Source of the DNA: Stenocarpella maydis
Lineage: Eukaryota; Ascomycota; Sordariomycetes; Diaporthales; Diaporthaceae
Assembly: GCA_002270565.1 (NCBI GenBank)
Contig: NQMI01000155.1
Location: 1 to 64,000 of the forward strand
Direction of reading: 5' to 3'
Length of the DNA: 64,000 nucleotides
Below the pieces are notes generated by a model that saw only the letters and a program-made list of their open reading frames with translations, made no database searches and had not been told where the DNA came from. Positions 22,721 to 32,718 of this stretch are shown one piece after another. The position numbers and the translations under genes were made by a program. How positions within the stretch are numbered: the first letter of the stretch is position 1; every line of letters begins with the position of its first letter.

Positions 22721-23791
22721 ATGTCTGACCAGGACGCCCGCGCCATGACCAGGCTGAAGCGTGCCGACAAACTTGAAGTTGGTGAAGGCGCTAGCAGACG
22801 CCGGGACTATAATTTTCGTCCCCGCAAAACCCCAGCCCAGATTGCCAAGGAGGGATTCCCACGATTCAAGAACTTGCCCCCAGAGATCCGATCCAAGATC
22901 TGGCAGGACGCCATGCCGGCCTACGGAATCTACACCGTCCTGATGCTCGGCCAGGAGGAGCCGATGCCTCAGCAGCCACCGGCCCCAGCACCGATGGCCT
23001 TCAGCGTGGTTTACCGCCTCGAGCCGGTTCCCCACGACCAGCAGGATGATGAGCTGAGAACACGGCTCCGCACCATGCGAGCCATCCAGGGTGTAAGCTC
23101 AGAGGCAGCGTACGAGGTACAGAGGGCATTTCCCACGACGATCGACTGCACGGGCGGAAAGCTGCGGTTCAACCCCGTGCACGACAGCCTCAATCTGTCT
23201 GATCTGCAATGCCTCCTGGGAAGTAGCTTCATCAATCGGTTCACGAGATACAGTCGAGGTGGTGTCAGTTTTAAAAACGACTGGCACAAGATCCCACGCA
23301 CGATGTTCTTCAATAATCGAACACTGTGGGTTGATTTTGCCCACACAATCCCAGGCCGTCTCCCATCGCCATCATTTCAGCGAGTAATTCATCGACGCAT
23401 GAAGGGATTCCTGGCCTTCCTGGCCGACTGCACTAATTTGGAAGCACTGGGACTTGTTTACGACCTGCATATTAAAGCCTACTTCCGGTTGACTGATTAT
23501 ACATCGACTAAACGTTTGCCCTTCTCTCTGCTCGGACCGGCCATGAGGGACCCATTTTACCAACGATCCTGGCGCGCGCCGTATGGTTACGGTTGCAGGC
23601 TGAGGAACTTCATGCAAGGCGCCGAGGATATAAAAGCCGTAATAAACGGATTGGGTCCTGCGCAAGGTGCTAAGGCTTACTTAGAACCCATTATTTCTCA
23701 CCACCCAAGGCTGCAGGATCTTCAAGTCCTGACTGTGGTGCCCGTGAGCCCCACGGTCCGCGATGAGGTGATGATGTACGAGGACCTCTAA
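22721..23791 (+). CDS. 2EXR-domain protein
   Basis: A single exon of 356 residues. The segment GFPRFKNLPPEIRSKIWQDA (about residues 45-64) is the F-box-like opening of the fungal 2EXR domain (PF20150), a family greatly expanded in ascomycetes and of unknown biochemical role. The remainder follows the family's pattern of alternating hydrophobic strands and ends about 20 residues after the motif LQDLQVLTVVP. There is no signal peptide, and the N-terminal 40 residues are basic and polar. The length is normal for the family. No link to the metabolite genes is evident. Confidence 0.85.
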   Translation: MSDQDARAMTRLKRADKLEVGEGASRRRDYNFRPRKTPAQIAKEGFPRFKNLPPEIRSKIWQDAMPAYGIYTVLMLGQEEPMPQQPPAPAPMAFSVVYRLEPVPHDQQDDELRTRLRTMRAIQGVSSEAAYEVQRAFPTTIDCTGGKLRFNPVHDSLNLSDLQCLLGSSFINRFTRYSRGGVSFKNDWHKIPRTMFFNNRTLWVDFAHTIPGRLPSPSFQRVIHRRMKGFLAFLADCTNLEALGLVYDLHIKAYFRLTDYTSTKRLPFSLLGPAMRDPFYQRSWRAPYGYGCRLRNFMQGAEDIKAVINGLGPAQGAKAYLEPIISHHPRLQDLQVLTVVPVSPTVRDEVMMYEDL

Positions 23792-25432
23792 GGACTAGCA
23801 AGTTTGGGGTGTTTGTGTCACCAATCCTAGGCTAAAGGCCCATGGAAAGTCTGTTATTCGGTATGTTGGGACTGTTCAAAAATGTGGTAGCTATTAACTC
23901 GGTGGGACAAAGAGAGTATCCGACGGTACCTACCCTAAGGTAGGCTGGTAGGGAGCCGGTCGTCAAGGCTCGTAGTTATGTTATGCGGAATACGCACGCA
24001 AAAGGGAGGTTTTGGTCAGATAGAACTCAGATTGTGCTATAGAAAGGATGGATTAGGCGAGCTGGTATTAACTTTATTTTGAAAAGTTTGCTAATTATTA
24101 CCTGAAAATGTCCACAACATAGAGTTGGGGCGACGAGGTGATAGATAATAACGGACTCTGAGTGCTAATCGGGATCCATACAGTATTTCCAGCCGCTGAT
24201 CAAGCTTAAGTAGGTACATAGTCTCCAGCGATAAATACATTTCGCTAATATTGCTTTTTCGGCGGATATGTATCCTAGGACTTGCCATTCGTCGTTGTCG
24301 ACGGTACCAGTGACGCGATCTCCTTTAAAAAGCTTGCAGTACTAGGAAGAAGAGGAGCAGATTATATCAATTACAAGTTTCAATAATCAGGTTGCAAGTC
24401 CATAATTCACAAGGCATATAATCTTATTTAACACGCCATTTAACGTTAAGTAATATATTAAAATTATAACTAAATATTTTAATAAATGTATTTAAATATA
24501 AATAAAGCAACTTATTATATAGACTGAAATAAAATAGGGAAATAGTAACAATACTAAGTTCCAGTATTATGAGTCCAAAATTGAATGCAGTATATAACGT
24601 GTAAAGGAGTGATAAACTCACAACATTCACAGTTATGTAGAATTGATGCCAAACAACGCCAAAGCGCCCGTGCAGATCCAGCGATTTCGAGATAATAAGG
24701 GTGGAACGAGAGTAAAAGCTCCCTGTTTCCGTTTCCAAATGCAAAAGATTATTGAAAAAAAAAAAAATTACCAGAACTGATCAAGAGTCCAATGACTTTT
24801 CAGTCTTCCCAGCCATAATACCTATCCTCTCCAAGTCAGGGCCACTTGCAACAGAATGCAGCACATCACTCCAGGTTGAGAAACAATGCCAGCCCAACGA
24901 TGTTAAAATACCGCAGATTTTCCAATAAAGATTTATTGCTATTCAATGTGTTGAATAAATGTGCGAACGATTGATACGAAGGCGATTACATACTATGAGG
25001 ATGACTAGCGCGCCGGCTGGAATGTTGCTGGAGCCTGGGGTTAGTACCGCATGCTTCTTCTGGGACAGTGCTTGTTGACTCACATCCAGAAGCACCAGCT
25101 TGGGTCTAACCAATTTCGTAATAAGTGGACCGAATAGAACGTGTTATTATTATACCTACGCAAGTGGCATATTGTGTTAAAGTTCCACCGATCACAGGAT
25201 TGACAGAAACACTGCACACACCCACGGCGCTGGTGTTCGGACACAGGCTCTCGGGTCGGTATGATGTCCGCTCGCTCGGGCGACCGGTACACGTGGGCTA
25301 ATGCGGGGGGGATTTAAACCATCGCTAATAAATACCTAGGTAGGATTGTCGGACCACTGAATTCTAGGTTGACCTTTTGGAGGAACCGCACGAGCCAATA
25401 GGCATCTCTAGACCGTTCCTTCAAGCGGCCCA
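23792..25432. other. Intergenic, includes an AT-rich block
   Basis: Bases 24420-24620 are very AT-rich and probably a RIP-mutated repeat remnant. A TACCTAGGTA motif lies at 25325-25336. No gene recognised. Confidence 0.6.
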
Positions 25433-27076
25433 TTAAATCTTATCGAAACTGAAATTAGGCAAACCCTGCTGTGCCTCTTTCTGACACTCCTCCCACCAAG
25501 TCTGGAGTCCACCGGACCAGAGAAGAGGCTCATTGATCTTGCCGGGTATGTTTGCTCCATTCCACCAGGATGGTGTTTCACGGACCAGCGACCGACCATA
25601 AAACTCCAAGTTTCTCTTCCGCCATTGCTCTGCCGCGGTCTGGGATACTTCAAATGCTTGGGCACTCTCCTGCCTGACCAGTTTCAAAAGCTCAACGACC
25701 CATTCAACCTGCATCTCGATGAAGGGAGGCGCGTTGACAAGGGAGCTCGGGGCCTGCGGTCCATATAACATGATGGCGTTGGGATAGTCTGGGATAACCA
25801 TGCCCAGATGGGTGCGTATTCCATTCGCCCACGCCTCCTGTAACCTCGTGCCGCTCTTGCCTTGGATGTTCATATCATACAGGCTGCCAGTCACGGCGTC
25901 GTATCCTGTGGCCATGACAATCACATCCAACTTGTGCAGCTGTTGTGGATGTTGTCCCTCAGTAATGACCCCATCACTTGTCACCTCCTTGATCTCTGTT
26001 TTCTTCAGATCAACCAGCTTGACGTTGGGCCGATCGATCATTTCGTAATAGTTGTCCTCAAGATTGGGCCTCTTGGTCCCAATCCATTGGAATTGTTCAA
26101 GGGGTGCCATGATGTCACGTTTGACGGGATCCGATATCCTCGCACGTACTTTTTTCGCCCAGAACTGGTAGACTTCGGCATTTACATGCTTCTCCACGGC
26201 GAATTCTGGGTAGATGCCTGGCAGGATGGCGTAGCTACCTCGCCTCCAGAGATCCTCGTACCTTTGCTGGCGTTCTTGTGGTGAGGTATCATGCCATGAA
26301 ATTTCGCACACATCTGTCGAATAACCTCCATAATGCCCAGATTTGGCGTGTCGAAAAAGTGTCTTGTAATAGTTCTTTGTTTGCTCCGACTCATCGACTG
26401 GTATGGACCTCTGGTGCATAGGTAAGGCTGTTGGAGGATTCCGAACAAAGACGGTCAGGTCGCAATCCTGTTTTGCAAACTCCTGGAGAATCTGAAGACC
26501 AGATGCGCCTTGGCCGATCAGCCCGATCTTTCTGCCTTTGGGGTCAAAGTCATCCGGCCAAGCACATGGATGGAGGACGCGCCCCTTGAACTTTTCGATT
26601 CCGGGGAAGTTGGGAACGTAGGGCTTGTTGGATGAACCTGAGGCAAAGATGACGAATTGAGACTCCGCCTGTAAGCCAGTTTCAGTGCGAATATGCCACC
26701 TCCTCATTCGCTGGTTGTATTTGGCTTCGTTGACCCTAGCATTGAAGACCGCATCCTTGCGCAGGTCCAGGACGTTGTCGAGGTGATGGAAGTATTCCTG
26801 CAGCTCCGTGAATGAAGGGAACCGCTCCGTGAAGTTGAATGAACGCCAGACTTGCTCGCAGCCGAGTTGATAGATGGGTGTTTCACTGTCTACACGAGCA
26901 CCAGGATACTTGTTCCAGTGCCACACGCCTCCAAAGTCGCTACCGGCCTCGATTAGTTTCACCTTGTAGCCGTGGCGGCGAAGCTCGTAAAGACTCCAAC
27001 AACCGGCAAACCCAGCGCCAATGATGATGATATCAGCGTTGATACCGGTGTCACTTCGATGACTGTTGGAGGACAT
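25433..27076 (-). CDS. Baeyer-Villiger-type flavin monooxygenase
   Basis: An intronless gene of 547 residues, normal length for class B (type I) monooxygenases. It has the FAD-binding Rossmann motif IIGAGFAG (G20-G25), the GGVWHWNKYPGAR segment after it, the Baeyer-Villiger fingerprint FKGRVLHPCAWP (F163, G165, H169, W173) and the NADPH Rossmann motif GQGASG (188-193). All key positions are intact. The family inserts one oxygen from O2 next to a ketone, or hydroxylates with NADPH, in the cytosol. It is transcribed divergently from the adjacent hydrolase with a 464-bp shared upstream region, so the two are probably co-regulated. In cytochalasin biosynthesis a BVMO builds an ester or carbonate in the macrocycle. 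A similar late step here is inference. Substrate unknown. Confidence 0.92.
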   Translation of the reverse strand: MSSNSHRSDTGINADIIIIGAGFAGCWSLYELRRHGYKVKLIEAGSDFGGVWHWNKYPGARVDSETPIYQLGCEQVWRSFNFTERFPSFTELQEYFHHLDNVLDLRKDAVFNARVNEAKYNQRMRRWHIRTETGLQAESQFVIFASGSSNKPYVPNFPGIEKFKGRVLHPCAWPDDFDPKGRKIGLIGQGASGLQILQEFAKQDCDLTVFVRNPPTALPMHQRSIPVDESEQTKNYYKTLFRHAKSGHYGGYSTDVCEISWHDTSPQERQQRYEDLWRRGSYAILPGIYPEFAVEKHVNAEVYQFWAKKVRARISDPVKRDIMAPLEQFQWIGTKRPNLEDNYYEMIDRPNVKLVDLKKTEIKEVTSDGVITEGQHPQQLHKLDVIVMATGYDAVTGSLYDMNIQGKSGTRLQEAWANGIRTHLGMVIPDYPNAIMLYGPQAPSSLVNAPPFIEMQVEWVVELLKLVRQESAQAFEVSQTAAEQWRKRNLEFYGRSLVRETPSWWNGANIPGKINEPLLWSGGLQTWWEECQKEAQQGLPNFSFDKI

Positions 27077-27540
27077 GATGTAAACTTTGCAGTACGAATT
27101 TGAAGGAATAAAATCGAAGCATTAAGCGAGAAAGCGACGAGCATTTAATTCTGTTCTCCTTACGGCACACTCTTTCTTGTTCGGCTGTCTTCCACTTCTT
27201 TATAATGACAAGCTTGGGCTTCAAGGAAGCCCAGAGGTTTGGCCCATCCCGGTCCTTAGTAACCTCCACCAATACTCAATGCAGGGATTAAGGGGGAGTG
27301 GATCGGTTTCTAGCTTTTGCGGAGAAGGGTGTGTGGAGCGCGGGGTAGTCGGGCTCGGGGTGGTACCCGGCCCCGGGGTGGGTACCCGGCCCCGTGCCAA
27401 TCCCCGGTCATAGGATACCAAGACCGTCCCGGAGGTACACTAGATATCCCCTACTCTATCAGGTATTTTGCTACCTTCCCTCATCTGTGCCAGACAAAAT
27501 TTCGAATGCCCTCCAGATCAGTATCGCTCGACCTCACATC
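27077..27540. promoter_or_regulatory. Shared divergent promoter region of monooxygenase and hydrolase
   Basis: 464 bp separate the two divergent start codons. It contains a tandem GGGTACCCGGCCCCG-like duplication at about 27358-27394 (GGTACCCGGCCCCG twice) that could be a regulatory repeat. No known binding site was identified. Confidence 0.5.
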
Positions 27541-28485
27541 ATGTCCCTAGCCATCAACCCGAGCTACTTAGCTGAAGCGGCTCCTTTCTTTGAAGCTCAG
27601 AAGCAGGCACCGAAGCTGAAACTTCATGATGTTACTGGCCGCAGAAAAAGATTTGCGGCGATGGTACCCTCTTACAGGGTACCAGACGGCATAGAGTACC
27701 ACATCCTCCAGATCACTGTACTCGGGGGCCAGCAAATTCCAATCTATCATTTCAAGAGGGCAGTTCCCATTAAACCAGGGATCACGGCGGCCGTCCTGCA
27801 TGCCCATGGAGGAGGCCTCATTTCTCAAAGCCCCGAGGTCGACATAGAGCGACTTGGGCGTATGGTTCTACACAGCGGCGTACAAATATTTTCAGTCGAC
27901 TACCGTCTCGCTCCGGAGCATCCTTATCCTGCCGCGTTGGACGACGTCTGGGCTGGTCTCGTGTGGCTACAGTCCCATGCGGATCAGCTGGGAATCGACC
28001 CGAAACGTATTGCTGTCATGGGCGAAAGCGCAGGTGGTGGTCTTGCTGCGGCGACAGCGCTTCGGGCGCGGGACCGAAACCTCCCTATCCCTATAGCAAA
28101 GCAGATTCTTGCCTACCCAATGTTGGATGACAGGACCGAGGCGGATGGATTGGGGCCGCTTGTCCTGTGGAGCGCAGAGGATAACCTCACCGCATGGACG
28201 GCCTACCTAGGACATGCCCCCGGGGGGGATGACGTTCCGATTTTTGCTGCACCTGGACGTATGACGGATGCTTCAGGGCTGCCACCATTGTACCTGGACA
28301 CCTCCCAACTTGACCTTTATGCTAAGGAGAATACAGATTATGTCCGGAAGTTTATGGATGCAGGCATCGAGACGGAATTTCATCTCTATCCGGGGCTTCC
28401 TCATGGACACGATCTGTTGCTGCCAAAGTTCTCAATCAGCCAAGAGGTGGAGAAGAAACGCATCGAGGTTTTGAGGTCCTTGTAA
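27541..28485 (+). CDS. Alpha/beta hydrolase, hormone-sensitive-lipase family
   Basis: 314 residues. The start MSLAINPSYL was chosen over the ATG at 27394 because the extra 49 residues look non-coding and the family starts near here. The oxyanion motif HAHGGG (H87-G92), nucleophile elbow GESAG (S163), acid D258 in TSQLDLYAKE and base H288 in GLPHGH give a complete catalytic triad. VDYRLAPEHPYPAA after the HGGG strand is typical of HSL-family esterases. It hydrolyses carboxylic esters or lactones in the cytosol; no signal peptide. Pairing with a Baeyer-Villiger enzyme suggests it may open the ester that enzyme forms, or act on an acetylated intermediate; this is inference. It is not the FrsA-like hydrolase type that I associate with cytochalasan clusters. 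Confidence 0.92.
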   Translation: MSLAINPSYLAEAAPFFEAQKQAPKLKLHDVTGRRKRFAAMVPSYRVPDGIEYHILQITVLGGQQIPIYHFKRAVPIKPGITAAVLHAHGGGLISQSPEVDIERLGRMVLHSGVQIFSVDYRLAPEHPYPAALDDVWAGLVWLQSHADQLGIDPKRIAVMGESAGGGLAAATALRARDRNLPIPIAKQILAYPMLDDRTEADGLGPLVLWSAEDNLTAWTAYLGHAPGGDDVPIFAAPGRMTDASGLPPLYLDTSQLDLYAKENTDYVRKFMDAGIETEFHLYPGLPHGHDLLLPKFSISQEVEKKRIEVLRSL

Positions 28486-29105
28486 ACGTCAGATACAGTG
28501 CGACTCATAAGAAATATCGTAACACTCGGGTTCATCTGCAAACCATGCAGCTTCACCTTCAATCAGGCTTCACTCGCAATGATTTTACTTGGTTTGGCTA
28601 GTGAGGAGGCTCAATAGATGTAATGCGTCGTTCGTGTCGATGATATGCTGGATAGGGGGACACTGTATGTATAGTTAGATCATAGGTAGACTCCCGTAGC
28701 TCAGCACGTCCTGTTCTCCATTAGGAGACTGCTATAAGGCCTCACGACCTTCCTGATGAAAATGCATATATATGCATATATGCAAGTTACGTGAGGTTGG
28801 GAAGGGTTTCTAGAGTGAATTAATAAAAGTCTAATTTTAAGAATTACTTTTCTGAGAAGTCTGAATACATCCCTTTTAGGTTTTCGATGAATTATGATAC
28901 CACCATGGGTGCTAGTAGCACGCCGAGTCCGCGTCACGCGAATGTGGCGGGTGTCAAATCAGAGGGGGGGGGGGGCTGAAAGTGTGCCGCCCACGTTATA
29001 GTCCAAGTGCAGAATGCGCCAAGCACGCACCAGCTCCATCAGCTAGCTTTCAGAGGCTGCCTATCAAAGTCGAGTAGTGCTGTGGGCCGAGATTGTGGTT
29101 TAAAA
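28486..29105. other. Intergenic, no gene recognised
   Basis: Contains an 11-base G run near 28966 and AT-rich sequence. No open frame with support. Confidence 0.5.
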
Positions 29106-30805
29106 CTAGACCCGGTCGTGTGCAGCTTGAGGGTCCCAAGACCCTCCAACCGGTCTATCGTTGAGATATGTATGATAGCTGTAGTCGTTGATAGTCTGAA
29201 GCTCCACATGACTCTCTGTCCTCGGATCGGTGGTCGGAACTGCCCACCGAGATCGTCGTTCGGATCGCCTACCACTGCTGATAAAGGTCCTCAGGCCAGA
29301 AAGTGCCCCTTTTGGAACGTGGGGTAGGGATTTTTGGCGGAGAATATCGTTCTGTTTCAACTTGGCGGATCTATCCTTCGGAGAGGACATCTCAGTCGAT
29401 GAGGTTCCTCGCGTCCGGACCATGAGCCAGCTCATTATAGAGGTCCAGATGGAACCGGATCTTTGCCCGGCAGATTTGAAGAGCACGGAGATGGTCGGCA
29501 AGCAGCAGCATATGAGGCTGACGTTGAACTCGGCGACCCTATAATGAAAAATTAGTTTTTTGCTCAGTGAGGATACGATGATTGCAAATCTTACGAGAAT
29601 GCCGAGACAGCAACAGCCAGCCAGGTGTAATCTGGCGTGGCAGATAGGAGATTCCGGAACTTAGCCACAGCTCCCCCCAAGGAAAATGCGCACTCACTCG
29701 GCGGAGTCAGTATATATGTACCGGCCTGAATTGCCCTGCTCTCCGGATGTAGGCATCACAAAGCTATACTCACAGCAGTCCGGTGAGGAAGATTCCAGCA
29801 ACTGCTGTCTTCCTTGATGTTGACATTTGAAGGCCCAGAATGAGGAAGAACGGTATCGCAAGTGCGTAGAAGTCCGTGGCCGCACCTATAACACCCTGGA
29901 CGGCGCTCAATTGTAGTTGGGGATGGGCACATCGCGGTTGAAGCGTGGAATCGAACCAGTCCTCGCTTCCGCGTGGGGCACACATGATGAGTCTAGCAGA
30001 GAAGCAGGCGGCGTGAAACAGTGAGATGAACACAATCCCGGCCCACATCATGGTGGTTGCTACTTTGGCCGCCTTAAATATCCTCAGGTAGAGCACCAGG
30101 AGAGAGATCTTGGTGAAAGTGGAAGCAAGTTCGAAAACACAGATTGTGGCCATCAGCGTCTAGATGATGAGGGTCAGCGCTCAGTGGCGTATAACATTCA
30201 AACTTCAGGGTGCTGTGTAGACTTACCTGGACGTATTCAATTGTATACTCGCTTACAGGGAAGTCCCAGACGTGGCGTCCGTGGACATCGTTGAGAACTA
30301 TAGTGTTGACATTAGAATATGATTCATTGGACGATTCTCAGGATATCAGGATGAAGAGCTCTTTGAACCTACGTAGGGCAAGGGCTACTCCAGAGTATGT
30401 ACAATTAAACACCTGGTACACTTCAGTGGTCGGTTCTACCCAAAGTCTGTGACTTGTAATATCATGCCCGAGAAGGGTCGCGTGGAACATACAGCCGCAG
30501 CGATGGCGACATCTATATCATACTCCTGATTAGTGTTGAGAATTGATGAAGTATCAAAGCCAGAACTATGGTGAAAGATGGGCCCGTAGCATACAGTCAT
30601 CAGATCCAAGCATGCGCGATCGGGCCCGGACGTGAAGGCGCAGGGCGAGGGCTAATATCATGGGTGGCAGGCTCGCATATACAGCTGCTCTTGCGCCCCA
30701 GGCTGCCGAGGGTGGGTCAACAAAGTTTGGAAGCACGCCTTCTGGAGGCATCGCCATTCCAACTTTGGATGGGTCTACCCCAGGTGGCAATAAAGCAGAC
30801 GCCAT
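29106..30805 (-). CDS. Rhodopsin-domain integral membrane protein (fungal seven-TM family)
   Basis: A multi-exon gene of the fungal rhodopsin-domain family (PF20684). Supported exons: 30805 to about 30590 (AVYASLPPMILALALRL, ends SDD), a short one near 30515-30498 (YVAIAAA), 30297-30227 (LNDVHGRHVWDFPVSEYTIE), 30159-29774 (SLLVLYLRIF, CFSARLI), 29735-29698, 29631-29595 and 29538-29106 (VAEFNVSLICCCLPTISVLF). Hydrophobic helices alternate with short loops, and the C-terminal tail is Arg/Ser-rich and cytosolic. The joint between exons 2 and 3 does not keep frame with a standard donor: the nearest GTATGT is phase 0 where phase 1 is needed. The intron at 29736-29773 is only 38 bp. Either the model is incomplete or the gene has a small frameshift. 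Proteins of this family include PTH11-related receptors; ligand unknown. Confidence 0.6.
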
Positions 30806-31160
30806 TATGAGTGGCTTTGGTGTAACAGGGAGCTATGAGGAGAGCGTAGAGGCGAAAAACTTAAAAAGTAAGGCAAGATGGAGGACACTAGGACAGGGGA
30901 TGGGGGCATAAACAGACGGGGGTCTGAAGACAGAATCCGAGATCACGCAATGGCTGGCTCTTGTGATCAAGGAGAGAATACACAAATTTTAAATGAAGAG
31001 GCCGCGAAGTTGGCAGCTTCCCGAGTCCCAGGTGTCAGTTCAGGGACCACATGGGCTTTCATGAAATCTTGAGCTGGCAACACAAATTATTCTCGGTGTA
31101 CCCACTCGCGCACCACCCCCTCATGCAGGGCCATTTCCTACCAAAAAGCTCGGTTTTAGC
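30806..31160. other. Intergenic, no gene recognised
   Basis: Upstream region of the rhodopsin-domain gene. No motif recognised. Confidence 0.5.
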
Positions 31161-31560
31161 CTTCTTATGTCTTCCCATGTAGATATATAAAAACATTATT
31201 AATAGATCAAATATATAGGAATTTAATATTACTTATTTTATATAAATAAAATTTTTAATTATATATTTTTTATTTATTTATTATGTCTATTTTAATTACC
31301 TAAATATTAATATATTACATTAATATTAAATGCTAAATATGATATATAGCTAAGAAGAAATAATAATAAATTGAAATACAAATTTCAATTTAAATTATTT
31401 AAAATTAAATTTATGATTTATGTTAAATTAAATATGTTTTTAAAATATAGATAGTAATATTTAATATTTACTTAGTATTATTAATAATGATTAATATAAT
31501 TTTAAAGTTACATATAATATATGTTAAACTTTATAAATATCATTATATAAAGGTAATTAT
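31161..31560. repeat. Extremely AT-rich block, probable RIP-mutated insertion
   Basis: About 400 bp made almost only of A and T (runs such as TTAATATTACTTATTTTAT), with sharp edges against GC-balanced flanks. It replaces the 3' part of the truncated MFS gene next to it. The original repeat can no longer be identified. Confidence 0.6.
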
Positions 31561-32181
31561 TTACTTATGATATGGCTGTGCGCAATGGATTTGAATGTCT
31601 GTGGGTAGACTGACTTTAGGACCAATGGTGACTGCGATCAAGAAGACGCTCAACACAGTACTGATGTACATGGGACGCTCTTCCAAAGCCACTGTCTGGT
31701 TGATTATCTTCAACGCTCCCTGGAGAGCACCAGCCGCGCCGAAGCCTGCGACCGCCCTCCCTACTATGAACATGTCGGAGTTTACGGCGGCAGCACATAG
31801 TACTGAGCCAACTGTAAACCAAACACGAGAGGCATGTTCAGTACATTGATGAGATCTAGATGGGACCGGACAGATGGAGAGTCACTCACTTTCAAACACA
31901 ACAATTGTTAACCCATAGACAACAGCAGAGTCCCACTGCCTGTAGATTGGCCCGAATAGAGGTTGGAAACCCGTGATTGTGAGGATATATGCCGTGCTGT
32001 ACCATGCCGCTGCCTCGAGATCCTCAAACTCGGATGATATCCGAGGCAATGGCACGGTGACGATGTTGGCATCAATTGCGATTAGGAATTGACTGAAGCA
32101 CAGGCACGCAATGACAGTGTAGAGCCGCCACGAAGCGAGATATTCTGGCTTGCGCGCTTCTGCGGCGCCGGTCATCGACAT
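31561..32181 (-). pseudogene. Truncated MFS transporter (DHA2-type), 5' part only
   Basis: Exons 32181-31890 and 31811-31561, with a 78-bp intron (GTGAGT donor, TTACAG acceptor). The product begins MSMTGAAEARKPEYLASWR. It includes the first transmembrane helices (YTVIACLCFSQFLIAIDANIV) and the motif-A-to-C region of 14-helix drug exporters (AAWYSTAYILTITGFQPLFG, GRAVAGFGAAGALQG, FLIAVTIGP). It stops after about 170 residues, at what looks like the next exon-intron border. The remaining ~350 residues are missing and an AT-rich block follows. The gene is therefore broken. It may once have been an exporter for this or a neighbouring pathway. Confidence 0.8.
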
Positions 32182-32718
32182 TGGCGATAATGCTGGGCGA
32201 GGCCACAGGTATCCGTGTCAAATTTGAAGACCCTCTTTTTTTTTTTGGCGTGCGTGAGTTACCAAAGGGGCTTGAAGTCTGGCCACGAGGATGGAATGAT
32301 GACTAGAGGGATAAATGACGAAGCGGGAAGCGGTGGGACGGCAAAGGAGAGTCAACGCATCCAAGTTACACAAGGGATCAGTGCATGTGTGGGGCCCCTG
32401 CACCAACAAAGGGAGGTTGACCCGAACGGTCGATAAGTACTATTTGGTCTGGTGACACAAGCATAATATGCGTTTCCGGTTGGTCTGCACTGCAGGCTCC
32501 CTGCCAGGACATGGGGAGCTGCATGTGTCAGCTCGTGGTCACACTCCTCTCTCCTATTCACCCACCCTGTTGTTGAATTTGCACTGCCCCCCATCCAACT
32601 CGCATTTTGAACTGTTCCTTCTGCCCATTTTGTCTTGGCAAACACTTCAAGAATCCAGCAAGACTTGTTAACAGCTAGCAATACCAGAGTACCCAGGCAA
32701 CTGGATTAAGAAGGCGAA

